In this document: positions 6,716-9,452 of the stretch, one piece after another
How the letters are laid out: each line of letters opens with the position of its first letter
Position numbering within the stretch: position 1 is the first letter of the stretch
NCBI GenBank assembly: GCA_020849725.1
Contig: JADLAZ010000056.1
Coordinates: 1 to 9,452, forward strand
Length of the DNA: 9,452 nt
Origin: Chloroflexota bacterium
Lineage (GTDB): Bacteria; Chloroflexota; Chloroflexia; Thermomicrobiales; JADLAZ01
Reading direction: 5' to 3'
Translations under genes and position numbers: made by a program
Notes under the pieces: generated by a model
What the model was told of the DNA's origin: nothing
The model's database searches: none
The model's input: the letters and a program-made list of their open reading frames with translations, nothing else

Positions 6716-6718
6716 CAC

Positions 6719-6749
6719 CGACGGGCGAGACTGGCTCAACTGCCCGTCG
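6719..6749 (+). terminator. Possible terminator hairpin after the DRTGG-domain gene
   Basis: CGACGGGC (6719-6726) pairs perfectly with GCCCGTCG (6742-6749), with a 15-nt loop, 3 nt after the stop. The following bases are AT-richer but there is no U run. The right arm lies just before a TATGAT hexamer, which suggests a boundary between transcription units. Confidence 0.35.
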
Positions 6750-7058
6750 ATCGGTTATGATTCAGGTGGTGCGTGATGTCACGTGCGACTGCCGCGCTGT
6801 TCGGTACCCGCCCGCGTGGTGGCCCTTGCGGCGCGCGAGCCTCCTTGAACCTGATCATGTCTCGCCGCGCGCGAGGCAGAGGCGGCCAGATGGATGTCCG
6901 GACCGTCCTGTCGCAGCCGACGATGAGGTCGGATTGTGGAGTGAAACAGGCTCTCGATGGCCGTTCATGCCGCATGATCGCGGTCATGATGGCATGCCAC
7001 GCCTGGCGCCCGCACCCTCACCACCCACTCCCTGATCGCATTGAGGAAGGGCACCACT
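6750..7058 (+). other. Long non-coding region or leader upstream of rny
   Basis: About 310 nt with no credible protein; the open frames here have no family-like sequence and overlap one another. TATGAT at 6756-6761 (5 of 6) could be a -10, but no -35 is seen. If used, the rny leader would be about 290 nt. The stretch contains CGTGA-TG-TCACG (6772-6783), a 5-bp hairpin CTCGC/GCGAG (6861-6875), and a two-part stem at 6966-6996 (CATGCC/GGCATG, then CATGA/TCATG with a 6-nt loop) ending 62 nt before the rny ATG. No riboswitch class is recognised. Confidence 0.4.
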
Positions 7059-8597
7059 ATGGACACACCATTCATCATTGCCTTGCTGGTCGTCACGCTC
7101 GTCGCGGCGGGCGTGGCGGGCGGCATTGTCTACTGGGCGATGGGCCGACGCCTCTCGGCGCACACGGTCGAGCAAGGCGCCGCCGCTGAGGCGCAACTGG
7201 AAGCGGCTCGCTCGCGCGAGAAGGAGATCGTGCTCGAGGCCCGCGACGAGGCGCTGCGCATTCGGCGCGAGGCTGAGGCCGAGTTGCGCGATGGCCGGGG
7301 CGAGATCACCCGCCTGGAGCGCCGGCTGGAGCAGAAGGAAGAGAACCTCGACAAGAAGACCGAGGCGCTCGAGCGCCGCGATCGGCAATTGCAGCGGCGC
7401 GAGAGCGAGAACGACCAGGTGCGTCAGGAGATCGAGCAGCTGAAGGTCGAGCAGGCGCGCGAGTTGGAGCGCGTTGCCGCGCTGACCGGCGATGAGGCCA
7501 AGGCGTTGCTGCTGGCGCGCGTCGAGACGGAAATGCGCGACATCGCTTCTCGGCGCGTGCGTGAGATCGAGCAGGAGGCCCGCGAGGAGGGCGACCGCCG
7601 CGCGCGGGAGGTACTCGCGATCGCCGTGCAGCGCTGCGCCCCCGACTACGTCGCCGAGAGCCTCCAGTCGGTCGTGCCGCTGCCGAGCGACGACATGAAG
7701 GGCCGCATCATTGGGCGCGAGGGCCGCAACATCCGGGCGTTGGAGCAGGCCACTGGCTGCGACCTGATCGTCGACGACACGCCCGAGGCCGTCACGCTCT
7801 CCGGCTTCGACCCGGTGCGGCGCGAGATCGCCCGGCGGTCGCTGGCCAAGCTCATCCAGGACGGCCGCATCCACCCAGCGCGGATCGAGGAAGTCGTCGC
7901 CAAGGCCAAGCAGGAAGTCGATCAGGTCATCCGCGAGGAGGGCGAGCGCGCCGTCTACGAAACGAACGTCCAGGGCCTGCACGCCGACCTGATCAAGCTG
8001 CTCGGTCGCCTCAAGTACCGCACCAGCTACGGCCAGAACATGCTGCAGCACTCGATCGAGTGCTCTTTCATCGCCGGCTCGATCGCCTCGGAGATCGGGG
8101 CGGATGTGCGCATTGCCAAGGCGGGCGCGCTGCTGCACGATATCGGCAAGGCCGCCGATCACGAGATCGAAGGGCCGCATGCCGAGATCGGCGCCGATAT
8201 CGCCCGCCGGCTGGGCTGCTCAAGCAAGGTCGTTCACTGCATCGCCGCCCACCACTACGAGGTCGAGCCGGAGTCCGTTGAAGCGTTCATCGTCGCCGTT
8301 GCCGACGCTATCTCCGGTGGCCGGCCTGGCGCCCGCCGCGAGTCGGTCGAGAGCTACATCAAGCGGCTGGAGGCACTTGAAGGAGTGGCGAACTCCTTCG
8401 ATGGCGTCGAGCGCTGCTTCGCCATCCAGGCCGGGCGCGAGGTCCGCATCATGGTCAAGCCCGCCGACGTGGACGACCTCGGCGCCGCGCGCCTGGCGCG
8501 GGACGTCGTCAAGAAGATCGAGGAGTCGCTCGAGTATCCGGGCCAGATCAAAGTCACCGTCATCCGCGAGACCCGCGCTGTCGATTACGCCCGCTAA
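7059..8597 (+). CDS. rny: Ribonuclease Y (membrane-anchored endoribonuclease)
   Basis: 512 aa. It initiates mRNA decay and processing by endonucleolytic cleavage at the inner face of the membrane. ATG 7059 is chosen because GAGGAAGG (7043-7050) lies 8 nt upstream; a TTG at 7041 would sit on that site. Residues 5-27 are a single N-terminal transmembrane helix, and about 35-190 a long charged coiled coil (Glu/Arg-rich). A KH RNA-binding domain follows, with [15 protein letters not shown] at 215-229 and GREG (219-222) as the GxxG loop. The HD phosphohydrolase domain has His331, the metal-binding pair His360-Asp361 in [12 protein letters not shown] (358-369), and AAHHYEVEP (396-404). The C-terminal part ends in the conserved [16 protein letters not shown]. 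Length (about 510-520) and all domains match the family, so it looks fully functional. It is followed after 83 nt by ymdB, the usual neighbour, so the two are likely co-transcribed. Confidence 0.97.
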   Translation: MDTPFIIALLVVTLVAAGVAGGIVYWAMGRRLSAHTVEQGAAAEAQLEAARSREKEIVLEARDEALRIRREAEAELRDGRGEITRLERRLEQKEENLDKKTEALERRDRQLQRRESENDQVRQEIEQLKVEQARELERVAALTGDEAKALLLARVETEMRDIASRRVREIEQEAREEGDRRAREVLAIAVQRCAPDYVAESLQSVVPLPSDDMKGRIIGREGRNIRALEQATGCDLIVDDTPEAVTLSGFDPVRREIARRSLAKLIQDGRIHPARIEEVVAKAKQEVDQVIREEGERAVYETNVQGLHADLIKLLGRLKYRTSYGQNMLQHSIECSFIAGSIASEIGADVRIAKAGALLHDIGKAADHEIEGPHAEIGADIARRLGCSSKVVHCIAAHHYEVEPESVEAFIVAVADAISGGRPGARRESVESYIKRLEALEGVANSFDGVERCFAIQAGREVRIMVKPADVDDLGAARLARDVVKKIEESLEYPGQIKVTVIRETRAVDYAR

Positions 8598-8598
8598 C

Positions 8599-8623
8599 TG
8601 AGTGATGAGTGATGAGTGATGAG
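8599..8623 (+). repeat. Tandem heptamer repeat (TGAGTGA)
   Basis: Three perfect copies of TGAGTGA (8599-8605, 8606-8612, 8613-8619) plus a partial TGAG, starting 2 nt after the rny stop. Heptamer short tandem repeats of this kind are known from cyanobacterial genomes. One reverse-complement copy lies at 8650-8657, making the element self-complementary. Confidence 0.85.
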
Positions 8624-8663
8624 GAGAGCAGGCGATGCGGAGCCTGCTCATCACTCATCGCCT
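8611..8663 (+). repeat. Competing inverted repeats between rny and ymdB
   Basis: Hairpin A: GATGAGTGAT (8611-8620) pairs with ATCACTCATC (8650-8659), and GAGCAGGC (8626-8633) pairs with GCCTGCTC (8642-8649): 18 bp with a 5-nt bulge (8621-8625) and an 8-nt loop. Hairpin B: AGGCGATG (8630-8637) pairs with CATCGCCT (8656-8663), 8 bp. Both use 8630-8633 and 8656-8659, so they exclude each other. There is no U tract. It may be an intergenic RNA processing or attenuation element, or a remnant of a mobile repeat. Confidence 0.6.
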
Positions 8664-8680
8664 CCTGGAATTGAGTCGCC

Positions 8681-9452
8681 GTGCGCGTGCTGATGGTCGG
8701 CGATGTCATCGGCAATCCCGGGCGTCAGGCGGTCGCCGCGCTGCTGCCACGCCTGCGCGCTGAGTTGGGCGTCGACCTGATCATCGCCAATGGCGAGAAC
8801 TCGGCCGGCGGCCGCGGTATCACCCCGTCGACGGCGAACGACCTGCTGGCAGTCGGAGTCGATGTCATCACCACCGGCAACCACGTCTGGGCGCACCGCG
8901 AGGCCGAAGCCTATCTGGAGCAGCCGGTGCCGGTGCTGCGCCCGCTCAACTACCCGGTCGGCGTGCCCGGGCGTGGCGCGCTGACGCTGGCGGTGCGCGG
9001 CGCCCCGGTGCGGGTCATCAACCTGATGGGCGTCGTTCACATGGCCGAACTGGACAATCCATTCCGCGTCATCGATGCCTACCTGCAAGAGGCAGCGCGC
9101 TGCCCGGTGACGATCGTCGATTTCCACGCCGAGGTGACATCCGAGAAGGTGGCGATGGGCTGGCATCTCGACGGCCGGGTCAGCGCCGTGCTCGGCACCC
9201 ACACGCACGTGCCGACCGCCGACGCCCGGCTGCTGCCGGCTGGCGCTGCCGTCGTCACCGACGGTGGCATGGTCGGGCCGCTGCACTCGGTCATCGGCGC
9301 CGGCGTCGAGCCGGTGCTGCAGCGCTTCCTCACCCACCTGCCGGCACGGCTAACCGTGCCGGGCGGGCCGGTGGCGTTCAATGCCGTGCTCGTGACCGTC
9401 GACGAGACCAGCGGTCGCGCCACGGCGATCGAGCGCATCGATCGGAGCTGGA
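8681..9452 (+). CDS. ymdB: YmdB-family metallophosphoesterase, almost complete (stop outside window)
   Basis: 257 codons from GTG 8681 to the window end with no stop; family length is about 260-270, so only a few residues are missing. The start is set by the conserved N-terminus VRVLMVGDVIGNPGR; the Shine-Dalgarno is weak (GGA and GAG near 8667-8675). All di-metal site residues are present: Asp8, Glu39 and Asn40 in NGEN, Asn67 and His68 in GNHVW, His149 in DFHAE, and His174 and His176 in GTHTHVPTAD. DGGMVGP (194-200) is the family's C-terminal signature. Homologues hydrolyse 2',3'-cyclic phosphodiester or cAMP-like substrates and, in Bacillus subtilis, affect biofilm and motility gene expression. 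Location behind rny is the conserved arrangement and suggests a shared role in RNA turnover or signalling. Confidence 0.93.
   Translation, partial: MRVLMVGDVIGNPGRQAVAALLPRLRAELGVDLIIANGENSAGGRGITPSTANDLLAVGVDVITTGNHVWAHREAEAYLEQPVPVLRPLNYPVGVPGRGALTLAVRGAPVRVINLMGVVHMAELDNPFRVIDAYLQEAARCPVTIVDFHAEVTSEKVAMGWHLDGRVSAVLGTHTHVPTADARLLPAGAAVVTDGGMVGPLHSVIGAGVEPVLQRFLTHLPARLTVPGGPVAFNAVLVTVDETSGRATAIERIDRSW

Noticed and set aside
6736..6987. An 83-codon minus-strand frame (and overlapping + frames) in the gap before rny
   Set aside because: No family resemblance, no good ribosome binding site and no expected codon bias; treated as non-coding.
8599..8663. CRISPR-like array
   Set aside because: The repeat unit is 7 bp with no spacers; it is a short tandem repeat with an inverted copy, not a CRISPR.

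Overview
The window is GC-rich chromosomal DNA, by eye roughly two-thirds G+C. It most resembles a Chloroflexota bacterium, probably of the Thermomicrobia/Sphaerobacter type. The reasons are an actinobacterial-style inositol-1-phosphate synthase, a secreted protein ending in a GGLxxFGxP module common in Chloroflexota exported proteins, a Flp-type pilin and the rny-ymdB pair. This placement is inference from gene content, not from a phylogeny.

Layout. Positions 1-345 hold the N-terminal third of a zinc-dependent MDR alcohol dehydrogenase (minus strand, cut by the window edge). Positions 559-738 hold a 59-aa Flp/Fap pilin with a hairpin after it. A tRNA-Leu(UAA) lies on the minus strand at 804-884. 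Positions 1058-1960 encode a short-form 6-phosphogluconate dehydrogenase, followed by a 20-bp RNA hairpin. The convergent minus-strand gene at 2129-3199 encodes a secreted protein with the Chloroflexota C-terminal module. A near-consensus sigma-70 promoter at 3420-3448 drives ino1 (3541-4632). Ino1 is followed 22 nt later by an acyltransferase-fold protein (4655-5461) whose catalytic HxxxxD motif is replaced. Positions 5630-6715 encode a free-standing BioD-like P-loop plus DRTGG protein with its own extended -10 promoter. A 343-nt non-coding stretch then leads to rny (RNase Y, 7059-8597). After an 83-nt spacer built from heptamer repeats and competing inverted repeats comes a ymdB-family metallophosphoesterase (8681 to the window end, stop codon outside).

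How the genes fit together. Ino1 with the acyltransferase homologue suggests inositol-lipid (PI/PIM-like) envelope chemistry, although the acyltransferase looks catalytically degenerate. rny-ymdB is a conserved RNA-decay/signalling pair. Gnd supplies pentose phosphate and reducing power. The other genes look like independent units.

Overall this is mostly an ordinary housekeeping stretch. I see no CRISPR array, transposase, phage gene, toxin-antitoxin pair or defence cluster. The signals most worth following are the degenerate acyltransferase beside ino1, the bistable repeat element between rny and ymdB, and the strand-asymmetric hairpin after gnd.
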